From NCBI GenBank assembly GCA_965227035.1, contig OZ245724.1:3658001-3722000 (forward strand): a DNA stretch of 64,000 nucleotides, read 5' to 3'. The notes under the pieces were generated by a model, which had not been told where the DNA came from, made no database searches, and saw nothing but the letters and a program-made list of their open reading frames with translations. The translations under genes were made by a program, and so were the position numbers. Every line of letters begins with the position of its first letter. Positions within the stretch are counted from its first letter, which is position 1. Shown in pieces: positions 17,359-24,916 of the stretch. The DNA comes from CBDDFQ01 sp965227035 (lineage in GTDB: Bacteria > Pseudomonadota > Gammaproteobacteria > Burkholderiales > Burkholderiaceae_C).

Positions 17359-17537
17359 GAGTCGGGTTGCCTGATTCGCGGTCTCTGATGTTTTTGTGGC
17401 TTGCTCCCCATTATGGTTTGACGGCGAATGACGCCGTCTGAGCGTCACGTCACTGAATTCGTGCGCTCATTTGTGACTGAGCGGTTTCTTTTTGGACTGA
17501 GGGTGTAAAAAGTAGTTGAGCCGGTTACTATCTGCGC

Positions 17538-18155
17538 ATGAGTGCAGTTCTACCCCCCAAGATTTCCTTCAAGGAAACCATGTTGAAGGCGCGCGAAGCG
17601 GCCATCATTTCCACCGTCAACCGGCTGCTTTCGGAAAAAGGTTTCGAGGCGATGACTGTCGACGAGGTCGCAGCGGCGGTGGGTATCGCAAAAGCTAGCC
17701 TTTACAAACATTTCCCGAGCAAAGAGTCGCTCGCGGCTGCGGCCATGGTCGGCGTCATGAATCGCGCGGTCGAATTTCTCGCGACGGTTCCGGCGTCGGA
17801 TGCACCGCTCGAGAAGTTGAAGACGGTTGCGCGGTGGACCATGGAGGTTCAGCTGGCCGGCGAAATGCCTTCGCTACCGAGCCAGAACTCCAGTCTCCGA
17901 TCGACGCTCATGGCCGAAAAGGCATACATGGATGGCCTGATCCACGTGAGCGATACCTTGGGTTCCTGGATCGAAGAGGCGCAAAAGCTCGGACAGATCA
18001 CCACCAAACTCCCCGCGATCGTCGTGCTCTACACGCTGTTCGCGCGGGCCTGCGATCCGGTGCTGGAGTTTCTGAAAATGGGTGGCCAGCACACCGACGC
18101 CGAGATCCTGGATTACGTGATCACGAGCTGCTTCGACGGTTTGTCGGCTCGTTAG
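17538..18155 (+). CDS. TetR/AcrR family transcriptional regulator
   Basis: 205-aa one-domain repressor type. The TetR helix-turn-helix at residues 14-60 contains AAIISTVNRLLSEKGFEAMTVDEVAAAVGIAKASLYKHFPSKESL. The C-terminal half is a helical ligand/dimerisation domain whose ligand cannot be predicted. It is divergent from the EamA transporter, which is its most likely target. Its stop lies 8 bp from that of the convergent metallophosphoesterase gene. Confidence 0.9.
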   Translation: MSAVLPPKISFKETMLKAREAAIISTVNRLLSEKGFEAMTVDEVAAAVGIAKASLYKHFPSKESLAAAAMVGVMNRAVEFLATVPASDAPLEKLKTVARWTMEVQLAGEMPSLPSQNSSLRSTLMAEKAYMDGLIHVSDTLGSWIEEAQKLGQITTKLPAIVVLYTLFARACDPVLEFLKMGGQHTDAEILDYVITSCFDGLSAR

Positions 18156-18163
18156 CCTCGAGT

Positions 18164-18991
18164 TCAAACGTCGACGCAGAAAGTGGGATTGAAAAATTCC
18201 TGCTCGTTTCGCTGCGCATATCCCAGAGGATTGGCAACCACCCGACACCCGTTTTGCACGTAGTCGTTCCGGCAATGCAAATGCCCGTGCATCCAGACAT
18301 CGGCCATCGGTAGCAGCGAATCGAGCGCGTTGCAAAAGCCGGCGGTGCCCGGCGTGAGGCCGAATCGCGGATCGGCGCTAGACAGACTCGGCGCGAAATG
18401 GGTGACGACGACCGTTTTCCCGTCGAACGTCTTTTCCAGTTGCGCGGTCAGCCATTGCTGGCAATCCAGCCCCTCTTCCCGTACTTCCTGCGCCAGCATC
18501 GGCACACCGTTTCGTGTGGTGCCGGTTTTCTGCAAGTAGAAATTGGCAGCTCTGAATGCCTTTTCCCTCGCGGCCAGGCTTCTTGCCAGCGCATTGCCAC
18601 TCGGATTTTGATTTTTAGCCAGCGCATCGAAATCGGTCCAAAGCGCAGTGCCGATCATTCGAATCCTGCCTTCGGGCCTCTCGAACACGACTTCACGCCT
18701 GTCCAGCCATTCGATGCCCTGACGCTCGCAACTCGCCTGCATCCGCCGGTGGGCGACGTCGAAATCGAAGGCGTCGTACTCGTGATTGCCTGGCACGAAA
18801 TACACAGGAGTCGGCCAGCCGCGCAGGGGAGAGAAGCGTTCCAGCCCGAAATCGTCGTCTTCGATAGAGGAATTGGGCCGGTAGGAGCCGATGTCGCCGG
18901 CCAGCACCAGAATATCGGCGCCTGGCGCGGGTGTCGGCGCGAAATCGTGGTTTGCTTCCAGATGCAGGTCGGAAAGCAGTTGAATCTTCAT
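18164..18991 (-). CDS. Calcineurin-like metallophosphoesterase
   Basis: 275-aa phosphoesterase with all metal-binding blocks: LSDLHLE (residues 5-11), LVLAGDIGSY (about 32-41), VPGNHEYDAF (about 68-77), VVTHFAPS and MHGHLHCRNDY. A dinuclear metal centre is expected; substrate unknown (nucleotides, phosphoproteins or nucleic acids are all used in the family). The frame extends to 19048, but the fold starts at ATG 18991. It sits alone between TetR and a small gene. Confidence 0.88.
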   Translation of the reverse strand: MKIQLLSDLHLEANHDFAPTPAPGADILVLAGDIGSYRPNSSIEDDDFGLERFSPLRGWPTPVYFVPGNHEYDAFDFDVAHRRMQASCERQGIEWLDRREVVFERPEGRIRMIGTALWTDFDALAKNQNPSGNALARSLAAREKAFRAANFYLQKTGTTRNGVPMLAQEVREEGLDCQQWLTAQLEKTFDGKTVVVTHFAPSLSSADPRFGLTPGTAGFCNALDSLLPMADVWMHGHLHCRNDYVQNGCRVVANPLGYAQRNEQEFFNPTFCVDV

Positions 18992-19073
18992 GGGCCATGA
19001 GTCTACCCATGACCAGCTATGCGAGGCCGCCGAACCTCGCATGCACAAGCGGCATAAAGGAGATGTTGTAGTC

Positions 19074-19090
19074 CTAGGGAAAACCCTTAA
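19074..19090. promoter_or_regulatory. Palindromic AGGG-AAAA-CCCT motif upstream of the 62-aa gene
   Basis: CTAGGGAAAACCCTTAA, with AGGG/CCCT arms around a four-A spacer, 41 bp before the small gene's ATG. On the opposite strand it reads GGG-TTTT-CCC-TAG. A related element (GGGG-TAAA-CCCC-TAG) precedes the next rightward gene at 20415-20429. Confidence 0.45.
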
Positions 19091-19131
19091 TCTTCTTACA
19101 TCTCAACTCGACGCCTAGCTGGCGCACTTAT

Positions 19132-19320
19132 ATGTTCGGTTTCATTGCCAGTTTCTTCAGCACCTCCACCGAAGACTCTTTTTCCAGAATCGATGGCTCG
19201 GACGCCCATCACATTGCGCAAAACCTGATGCGGAACGCCGAAGCGCGTGCCGGCACGAATCCGTTCCAGGCGCAGGAACTGCGTTCCGCAGCGCAGGCTT
19301 ACCTCAGCGTCGTACGCTGA
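19132..19320 (+). CDS. Conserved-looking small protein of unknown function
   Basis: 62-aa protein: a short hydrophobic N-terminus (MFGFIASFFS), then a polar, helix-forming part with DAHHIAQNLMRNAEARAG and a C-terminus AAQAYLSVVR. I do not recognise a characterised family, though the amphipathic composition looks like a genuine small protein rather than noise. ATG 19132 follows a palindromic motif and an AT-rich promoter-like stretch. The last five codons plus stop are repeated twice more downstream in a 29-bp tandem array. It is convergent with a LysR gene. Confidence 0.65.
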   Translation: MFGFIASFFSTSTEDSFSRIDGSDAHHIAQNLMRNAEARAGTNPFQAQELRSAAQAYLSVVR

Positions 19321-19389
19321 ACTCGCTTTATCTCGGCGTCGTTCGCTGAACTCACGCTATTTCAGCGTCGTCCGCTAAATCGACGCTTT
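19303..19389. repeat. Three 29-bp tandem repeats on the stop codon of the 62-aa gene
   Basis: Units 19303-19331, 19332-19360 and 19361-19389 align without gaps. Each begins with codons for [L/F]-[S/G]-V-V-R and a stop (TGA, TGA, TAA), although a 29-nt unit cannot keep frame. Each unit contains an inverted repeat, clearest in unit 1 (TCAGCG/CGCTGA around TCGTA). Differences cluster in the hairpin loop (TCGTA, TCGTT, TCGTC). Confidence 0.85.
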
Positions 19390-19401
19390 GCTCCCAGGCG
19401 C

Positions 19402-20367
19402 TCAGCCCGCCCTGAACGCCCGTTCCGCCGCACGCATGATCGTGTGACGTAACCATTGATGCCCGCTCGTATGCTGCATACGGCGGTGCCAGACAGCCTC
19501 GACGTGCACATCAGGCACGTTAAACGGCAGATCCCGCAGCACCAGTTCCTCGGCAATTCCGGTGGTTCGAACGAAGTGCCTGGGCAAGATCGTCAGCAGA
19601 TTCGAATTCGCAACCACGCGCCCGGCAGTGAAAAACTGATTGACCGTCAGCACGATTCTTCGCTCGCGTCGTAAGGCAGTCAGCGCCTCGTCGATGAATC
19701 CAAAGGGACGTCCAGAGAAGCTCACCAGCATGTGACGCGCCTCGCAGAACCGATCCAGCGTCAGCTCGCCATCGGCCAGCGGATGGCCTTTGCGCATGAC
19801 GCAGACGTATTGACCGTCGTACAGACGCTCGTGCGAAAACGCCACCGATTCGCCCGATTGAGCGCGAGAGGTCAAATCGGCAACGACGGCCGGGAAATAC
19901 CCCACCGCCAAGTCCGCCGTCTCGTCCACCAGAAGCTTTCTGGGATCGCGCGTGGTGAGGGGCACAACCCGTATCGAGACCCCAGGTGCTTCCGACTCGA
20001 GAATGCCGACCAGCCTCGGGATCAGGGAAGCGGCTGTCGCATCGGCCATGGACAAAACGAAAACGCTGGTTGCGGTGGCCGGCTCGAAAGTGGACGGCGC
20101 GAGCGCGTTCTGCAGCTGCTGCAAGGACTCCCGCACTGCGGGCCAGAGCGCCAGCGCACGTGGCGTCGGTTCTACGCCCTGACCGCTTCTCTGCACCAGC
20201 TCATCGCCCAAAGTGTCGCGCAGACGCCTCAGCGCGTTACTGACCGCCGGCTGGGTGAGCGAGAGGTTTTTTGCGGCTTTGGTGAGACTGCGCTCCGCCA
20301 TGACCTCGTCGAACACCCTCAAAAGATTCAGATCGAGCGACCGGAAATTCGGCATGGGCATATTCAT
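19402..20367 (-). CDS. LysR-family transcriptional regulator
   Basis: 321-aa LysR protein of the NodD/LeuO-like branch. The helix-turn-helix at residues 10-70 contains DLNLLRVFDEVMAERSLTKAAKNLSLTQPAVSNALRRLRD, and the effector domain begins near residue 100 (FVLSMADATAASLIPRL). It lies between two small rightward genes, each preceded by a GGG-N4-CCC palindrome. An 8-bp inverted repeat overlaps its own start codon, as expected for autoregulation. Effector unknown. Confidence 0.9.
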   Translation of the reverse strand: MNMPMPNFRSLDLNLLRVFDEVMAERSLTKAAKNLSLTQPAVSNALRRLRDTLGDELVQRSGQGVEPTPRALALWPAVRESLQQLQNALAPSTFEPATATSVFVLSMADATAASLIPRLVGILESEAPGVSIRVVPLTTRDPRKLLVDETADLAVGYFPAVVADLTSRAQSGESVAFSHERLYDGQYVCVMRKGHPLADGELTLDRFCEARHMLVSFSGRPFGFIDEALTALRRERRIVLTVNQFFTAGRVVANSNLLTILPRHFVRTTGIAEELVLRDLPFNVPDVHVEAVWHRRMQHTSGHQWLRHTIMRAAERAFRAG

Positions 20368-20398
20368 TCCTGCTGTGAATAACTTACATCATGAATAT
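20360..20398. promoter_or_regulatory. Inverted repeat over the LysR start codon
   Basis: Perfect 8-bp arms ATATTCAT (20360-20367) and ATGAATAT (20391-20398), 23 bp apart. The left arm contains the LysR start codon, so binding there would block its own expression. The arms are three helical turns apart centre to centre, compatible with a dimer of dimers. Confidence 0.5.
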
Positions 20399-20414
20399 AA
20401 AGTTGAATAGCAGT

Positions 20415-20429
20415 GGGGTAAACCCCTAG
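20415..20429. promoter_or_regulatory. Palindromic GGGG-TAAA-CCCC motif upstream of the 190-aa gene
   Basis: GGGGTAAACCCCTAG, with GGGG/CCCC arms and a TAAA spacer, 55 bp before the downstream ATG. It resembles the reverse strand of the element at 19074-19090 (GGG-WWWW-CCC-TAG). Confidence 0.45.
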
Positions 20430-20483
20430 TATTCCTCATCGCGCTGCAATTCCGCTTATGGCGCGTCCCAAAGGGGTAACAAC

Positions 20484-21056
20484 ATGACCAGCTTCGTACA
20501 CGTCAACATGCCAGCCGAACATCCCGGCGTCGCCCGCGCGGAAAACTTCATTTCTGCAGCATCCGACTTCAGCCACAACTTCGAAGGCGTCAAAAGCCTT
20601 GCTGCCGTGGTTCTGTCCGCCATCATCGCAACGCTCATTGTCGTAGCCGACAAACTCATCACCTTCATCGCCGACGGCGGCACCTTGTTCGCATGGCTGG
20701 CCCTGTGGACCGTCGCGTTCGGATCGATCGCAGTCTTCGCAGGCGGCTCGCGTAACTTCTCGGCTCGTATTACCGCAGCTCTGAACGCCTGGTCGGCTCA
20801 TTTGGCCAAGGCCCGTGCAGACGAACGTCTCTGGGCATTCGCTCAAACCGACGAACGCGTCATGCGCGAACTGCAAATCGCCATGGTGCGTGCAGAGCCG
20901 GAACTGGCTCCGCTGACCGTCGCAACCGCAGCGCAAGTCGAAGAGGCACCCACCGCTTCCATCCCCAAACGCTCCGCTGTCGTGAGCTTCATGGGCGGCA
21001 TGTTCGAAGCAGCCAACATGCGCCTGCAACGCAATAGCACCAGCTACTTCATGTAA
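20484..21056 (+). CDS. Membrane protein of unknown function with two hydrophobic helices
   Basis: 190 aa. A polar N-terminal 35 residues is followed by two hydrophobic segments, SLAAVVLSAIIATLIVVADKLITFIADG (about 38-65) and LFAWLALWTVAFGSIAVFAGG (about 68-88). A basic/helical cytoplasmic-like tail follows, with ARITAALNAWSAHLAKARADERLW, then an acidic/Ala linker and MGGMFEAANMRLQRNSTSYFM. No family recognised. Base and codon use match the neighbours. It is followed by a strong terminator at 21119, so it is probably a single-gene unit. The 5' region shares a palindromic motif with the small gene at 19132. Confidence 0.7.
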   Translation: MTSFVHVNMPAEHPGVARAENFISAASDFSHNFEGVKSLAAVVLSAIIATLIVVADKLITFIADGGTLFAWLALWTVAFGSIAVFAGGSRNFSARITAALNAWSAHLAKARADERLWAFAQTDERVMRELQIAMVRAEPELAPLTVATAAQVEEAPTASIPKRSAVVSFMGGMFEAANMRLQRNSTSYFM

Positions 21057-21118
21057 TTCTTCACGTATTCCCCGCGCCGCACGGCGCGTGAAATTCAAAG
21101 GTCATCCCCATTGAAAAA

Positions 21119-21143
21119 GCCACCTCGCGGTGGCTTTTTTTTG
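21119..21143 (+). terminator. Rho-independent terminator between the 190-aa gene and pckG
   Basis: Stem GCCACC/GGTGGC with a TCGC loop (21119-21134) followed by eight T (plus strand) and preceded by AAAAA, so it can act in both directions and also serve the convergent pckG. Confidence 0.9.
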
Positions 21144-21172
21144 TTCGTCTAAAGTGCGCCGGACTTAGCGTC

Positions 21173-23023
21173 TCAAGCAGCCAGACGCTTCTCGATAGCA
21201 GCCTTCGTCGTTTCCAGCTCTTTCGGCAAATGATGCTTGAGCTGTTCGAACAATTGCGTGTGCAACTCGAGTTCCTTCATCCATGCGGCCTTGTCGATGC
21301 TGGTGACGCTATCGAACTGATCCTTGCTGAAATTCAGGCCGGTCCAGTTCAGCTCTTCATAAGCAGGGCTCACGCCGAACACGTGGTCGTTACCCGATGC
21401 CTTGCCTTCGATGCGATCGATCATCCACTTCAGCACGCGCATGTTTTCGCCGTAGCCGGGCCACACGAACTTGCCGTCTGCGCCCTTGCGGAACCAGTTA
21501 GTCGTGTAGATGCGGGGCATGGTCGCGCCGGAAGCGGAAAGCTTCTCGCCGAGCTTGAGCCAGTGCGCGAAATAGTCGCTCATGTTGTAGCCGATGAAGG
21601 GCAGCATCGCGAACGGATCGCGACGAACGATGCCCTGCTGGCCAGCCGCAGCAGCGGTGGTTTCGGAGCCCATGGTCGCAGCCATGTAGACGCCTTCTAC
21701 CCAGTCACGCGCTTCGGTTACCAGCGGCACGGTCGTCGAGCGACGTCCGCCGAAGATGAACGCATCGATCGCGACGCCCTTCGGATCGTCCCACGCCGGA
21801 TCGAGCGCGGGGTTGTTGGTGGCGGCCACCGTGAAACGTGCGTTCGGATGCGCGGCCTTCGCGCCGGTCGCCTTCGCAATTTCAGGCGTCCATTCGTTGC
21901 CTTGCCAGTCGATCGCATGCTTGGGAGCCTCGCTCATGCCTTCCCACCAGATGTCGCCATCGTCGGTGAGCGCCACGTTCGTGAAGATCACGTCATGGTC
22001 GAGGCTGGCCATGCAGTTCGGATTGGTCTGCTCGTTCGTGCCGGGTGCCACGCCGAAATAACCCGCTTCCGGATTGATCGCGTACAGACGGCCGTCTGCA
22101 CCGGGCTTGATCCAGGCGATGTCGTCGCCGACGGTGGTGACCTTCCAGCCTTCGAAGCCAGCAGGCGGAATCAGCATTGCGAAGTTGGTCTTGCCGCATG
22201 CGCTCGGGAACGCCGCTGCGACGTGGTACTTCTTACCCTGCGGATTCGTCACGCCGAGGATCAGCATGTGTTCGGCGAGCCAGCCTTCGTCGCGGCCCAT
22301 GTTCGATGCGATGCGCAAAGCGAAGCACTTCTTGCCCAGCAGCGCGTTGCCGCCGTAGCCCGAGCCGAAAGACCAGATCTCGCGGGTTTCGGGGTAATGA
22401 ACGATGTACTTGGTCTTGTTGCATGGCCACTTCACGTCGGCCTGGCCAGCTTCGAGCGGTGCGCCAACAGTGTGGACGCAAGGAACGAATTCGCCGTCGA
22501 CGCCGATCACGTCGTACACAGCCTTGCCCATGCGGGTCATGATCTTCATGTTGACTGCGACGTAGGCGCTGTCGGAGAGTTCGATGCCGATGTGCGCGAT
22601 CGGCGAGCCGAGCGGACCCATGCTGAACGGCACGACGTACATGGTGCGGCCCTTCATGCAGCCGTCGAACAGGGGCTGAAGGGTTTCGCGCATTTTTTGC
22701 GGAGCCATCCAGTTGTTGGTCGGGCCGGCTTCTTCTTCTTTTTCCGAGCAGATGAAAGTGCGGTCTTCGACACGAGCGACGTCGGTCGGATCGGACGATG
22801 CGAGGAACGAGTTGGGGCGCTTCTTGTCGTTCAGGCGAACCATGGTGCCTGCGTCGACCAGCTCCTGACAGAGGCGTTTGTATTCTTCGTCGCTGCCGTC
22901 GCACCAGTAGATGCTTTCGGGTTTGCACAGTGCTGCCATGTCGGCAACCCAGGCAATCAGCTTGGCGTTCTTGACGTACGCGGGCGGGTTGAGTTTCAAC
23001 CCCTGCATCACGGGAGAGTTCAT
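21173..23023 (-). CDS. pckG: Phosphoenolpyruvate carboxykinase (GTP)
   Basis: 616-aa GTP-dependent PEPCK, which converts oxaloacetate to PEP and CO2 at the entry to gluconeogenesis. Features: FGSGYGGNALLGKKCFALRIAS around residue 220, the P-loop with the reactive cysteine AAFPSACGKTNFAML near residue 270, the metal site TVGDDIAWI, and NPEAGYFGVAPGTN. Length matches the GTP family; the ATP type is shorter. AGGAG lies 8 nt before the ATG. A 9-bp inverted repeat 17 bp upstream of the start suggests control of expression, and the 400-bp region beyond it has no gene. Confidence 0.97.
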   Translation of the reverse strand: MNSPVMQGLKLNPPAYVKNAKLIAWVADMAALCKPESIYWCDGSDEEYKRLCQELVDAGTMVRLNDKKRPNSFLASSDPTDVARVEDRTFICSEKEEEAGPTNNWMAPQKMRETLQPLFDGCMKGRTMYVVPFSMGPLGSPIAHIGIELSDSAYVAVNMKIMTRMGKAVYDVIGVDGEFVPCVHTVGAPLEAGQADVKWPCNKTKYIVHYPETREIWSFGSGYGGNALLGKKCFALRIASNMGRDEGWLAEHMLILGVTNPQGKKYHVAAAFPSACGKTNFAMLIPPAGFEGWKVTTVGDDIAWIKPGADGRLYAINPEAGYFGVAPGTNEQTNPNCMASLDHDVIFTNVALTDDGDIWWEGMSEAPKHAIDWQGNEWTPEIAKATGAKAAHPNARFTVAATNNPALDPAWDDPKGVAIDAFIFGGRRSTTVPLVTEARDWVEGVYMAATMGSETTAAAAGQQGIVRRDPFAMLPFIGYNMSDYFAHWLKLGEKLSASGATMPRIYTTNWFRKGADGKFVWPGYGENMRVLKWMIDRIEGKASGNDHVFGVSPAYEELNWTGLNFSKDQFDSVTSIDKAAWMKELELHTQLFEQLKHHLPKELETTKAAIEKRLAA

Positions 23024-23039
23024 CGGTCAGGGCTCCTAG

Positions 23040-23062
23040 TTTTGAAAATCGTCTTTTCAAAA
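23040..23062. promoter_or_regulatory. AT-rich inverted repeat in the pckG leader
   Basis: TTTTGAAAA and TTTTCAAAA, perfect 9-bp arms with a 5-nt spacer (TCGTC), 17 bp from the pckG start and directly beside its ribosome-binding site. Operator or RNA hairpin; the regulator is not identifiable. Confidence 0.55.
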
Positions 23063-23273
23063 GTGGCGCCTCGTGAAACCGCCTTTGAGAAGTAGACCCG
23101 GATGACGATTTTATGAAGCTCGCTACTGACCGCGGACGGATTAAGGGCAAATCCCATGCATAAAAGGCATGAGGTTATGCGCATGGCGATGGGCCGCCCA
23201 TGCTGAAAACTCGGGCAGAATACCGGCTGGCATAGCCAATGAGGTCGCCCACCAAACTTTGGCGGCCGCCAAG

Positions 23274-23294
23274 AGCCCACGAAAGTGGGCTTTT
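23274..23294 (+). terminator. Rho-independent terminator without an assigned upstream gene
   Basis: AGCCCAC/GTGGGCT stem with a GAAA tetraloop followed by TTTT. No rightward protein gene ends nearby, so it probably closes a small RNA or acts as a barrier between the divergent/convergent units. Confidence 0.8.
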
Positions 23295-23363
23295 GCGTTT
23301 CTAGGTATCGAAGCAGCTGTATTTGATGCCGTGCAGTCCGTTTCGTCGAAATACGAGCGGGCA

Positions 23364-23390
23364 TAAAAAAATCCGCCTCGGAGGCGGATT
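23364..23390 (-). terminator. Rho-independent terminator after the 50-aa membrane protein gene
   Basis: Read on the minus strand, a strong AATCCGCC/GGCGGATT stem is followed by seven T. It lies 46 bp past the stop of the leftward 50-aa gene and closes the ilvA-like/small-protein unit. Confidence 0.88.
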
Positions 23391-23435
23391 CTTATTGTCG
23401 AGTAGAAGACGGCTGGTATTTCACCAGCGGTTCCA

Positions 23436-23588
23436 TCACGCCATATAAATAGCGATAAACGCCAGCAGGAACATCAGAACGCCGCCGACCAGCGGGAGAA
23501 CGATGGGGATCATCGGCACGATTTGTTCGACTGGATCGACAACGGGAATCGGTTCGTGGGTGACTTGCGGGTTGACTGGCTCGACCAT
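23436..23588 (-). CDS. Small single-span membrane protein, unknown function
   Basis: 50 aa: a polar Pro/Val-rich N-terminus (VEPVNPQVTHEPIPVVDPVEQ), then a hydrophobic helix IVPMIPIVLPLVGGVLMFLLAFIAIYM to the C-terminus. The frame is open to 23852 inside the threonine ammonia-lyase gene, but GAGGA lies 8 nt before ATG 23588 and the hydrophobic design starts there. It follows the lyase gene by 46 bp in the same direction and ends in a clear terminator, so it is likely expressed. No family recognised. Confidence 0.65.
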   Translation of the reverse strand: MVEPVNPQVTHEPIPVVDPVEQIVPMIPIVLPLVGGVLMFLLAFIAIYMA

Positions 23589-23634
23589 GATGGAATCCTC
23601 GGGGGCTTGTTCAGTTCTGTTGAGTGGCCTGATT

Positions 23635-24837
23635 TTAGCGTTGTTCGTCCGCCGAATAGCCTTTGGCGTGAATCGCGCCCAACACTTGAGCGATGTGATC
23701 CCGGCCCCTGGTCTGCACCACCAGCTCGATTTCCACGTTCTGCGCCGCCAAAGAGGTGAAGGCCCGCTGGTGATGGACCTCGTCGATGTTCGCCCCGGCG
23801 TTGCCGACGATGGTCGTGATGTCCGCCAGAACGCCAGGCACGTCCCGCGCATTTACCCTGATTCGCGCCAGACGCCCCGCGCGAACCATTCCGCGTTCGA
23901 TGATGGCCGAGAGCAGCAGCGGATCGATATTTCCGCCGCACAAAATGAGCCCGACCTTCTTTCCGCGAAAGCGCTCCGGGTACTTCAGGAGCGCAGCCAA
24001 TCCCGCAGCACCTGCACCTTCGACGAGCGTCTTTTCAATTTCCAGAAGCATGACGATGGCCTGCTCGATATCGCCCTCGTCCACCAGCAGCATGTCGTCG
24101 ACCCTGCTCTTGACGACTTCGCGCGTGATGGAACCCGGCGAGCCGACGGCGATGCCCTCGGCAATAGAACTCGCGCCTTGCGGATGATTCTTGCCTTTCA
24201 CCGCGTTCACCATGGCCGGAAAGCGCGAGGTCTGCACGCCGACGACCTCGATGGACGGCTTCAAGGTTTTGGCGACGGTAGCGACGCCGGAGATCAACCC
24301 TCCGCCGCCTACGGCGACGATCAGCGTGTCGATGTCCGGCACCGCGTCCATCATTTCCAAGGCCACGGTTCCCTGGCCCGCCATGATGGCTTCGTCGTCG
24401 TACGGATGTATGAAGGTTAGGCCCTGCGCCTTCGCGAGATCCAGAGCGTGTTGTCGCGCTTCGTCGAGCGAATCGCCGTGGAGCACGACCTCGGCGCCGA
24501 AGCCTCGTGTTCGCTCGACCTTTACTCCCGGCGTAAACCTCGGCATGACGATGACTGCGCGCATGCCGAGCCGTTGTGCGTGATACGCGACACCCTGCGC
24601 ATGATTGCCCGCACTCATGGCGATCACGCCAGCTGCGCGTTCCGTGTCTGTCAATTGCGAAAGCTTGTTGCAAGCGCCGCGTTCCTTGAACGACGCGGTG
24701 AACTGAAGGTTCTCGAACTTCAGCCAGACGCGCGTGCCCGTGATGCCGGAAATAGTTCGCGACTCCACATAGGGGGTGTTCTCGATCTGGCCTTCGAGTC
24801 GTTTGGCCGCCGCACGAATGTCATCAAGTTCGATCAT
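23635..24837 (-). CDS. Threonine ammonia-lyase with C-terminal ACT domain
   Basis: 400-aa PLP enzyme that deaminates threonine (and often serine) to 2-oxobutyrate, the first step of isoleucine synthesis or threonine breakdown. The PLP lysine is in FTASFKERGACNKL near residue 50. SAGNHAQGVAYHA and the glycine-rich phosphate loop AVGGGGLISGVAT follow, and an ACT regulatory domain occupies about residues 325-400. The 400-aa form matches the TdcB/short IlvA type rather than the 500-aa IlvA with two ACT-like repeats. The frame is open to 24897; ATG 24837 fits the family. It is divergent from the AAA ATPase. Confidence 0.92.
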   Translation of the reverse strand: MIELDDIRAAAKRLEGQIENTPYVESRTISGITGTRVWLKFENLQFTASFKERGACNKLSQLTDTERAAGVIAMSAGNHAQGVAYHAQRLGMRAVIVMPRFTPGVKVERTRGFGAEVVLHGDSLDEARQHALDLAKAQGLTFIHPYDDEAIMAGQGTVALEMMDAVPDIDTLIVAVGGGGLISGVATVAKTLKPSIEVVGVQTSRFPAMVNAVKGKNHPQGASSIAEGIAVGSPGSITREVVKSRVDDMLLVDEGDIEQAIVMLLEIEKTLVEGAGAAGLAALLKYPERFRGKKVGLILCGGNIDPLLLSAIIERGMVRAGRLARIRVNARDVPGVLADITTIVGNAGANIDEVHHQRAFTSLAAQNVEIELVVQTRGRDHIAQVLGAIHAKGYSADEQR

Positions 24838-24916
24838 TCTTGGATTCTCCACGGGAACTGCGAGGTCCCGCCGCCACATTGAAAAAGTAAAGGCCACAGC
24901 GTTTCAGGGAAATCGT

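Larger units (their letters stand above)
23063..23435. other. Gene-free interval with two terminators; possible small RNA
   Basis: No convincing protein gene lies between pckG and the 50-aa membrane protein. The plus strand has a weak promoter-like pair (TTGAGA at 23085-23090 and TTTTAT at 23109-23114). About 170 nt of sequence with several GC-rich inverted repeats (for example ATGGCGATGGGCCGCCCAT near 23185) then ends in a good terminator at 23274-23294. This arrangement would fit a small rightward RNA, but no known RNA family is recognised. Confidence 0.3.

Noticed and set aside
19303..19389. Possible CRISPR-like array
   Set aside because: The 29-bp units are contiguous without unique spacers, only three copies occur, and no cas genes are present.
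21230..23095. 621-codon open frame on the plus strand opposite pckG
   Set aside because: It lies antisense to a perfect PEP carboxykinase gene, has Arg/His/Ala-rich non-protein-like composition and no domain; it is a by-product of GC-rich codon use.
23436..23852. 138-codon frame covering the 50-aa gene
   Set aside because: The first 88 codons are antisense-like noise inside the lyase gene region; ribosome site and hydrophobic pattern favour the start at 23588.
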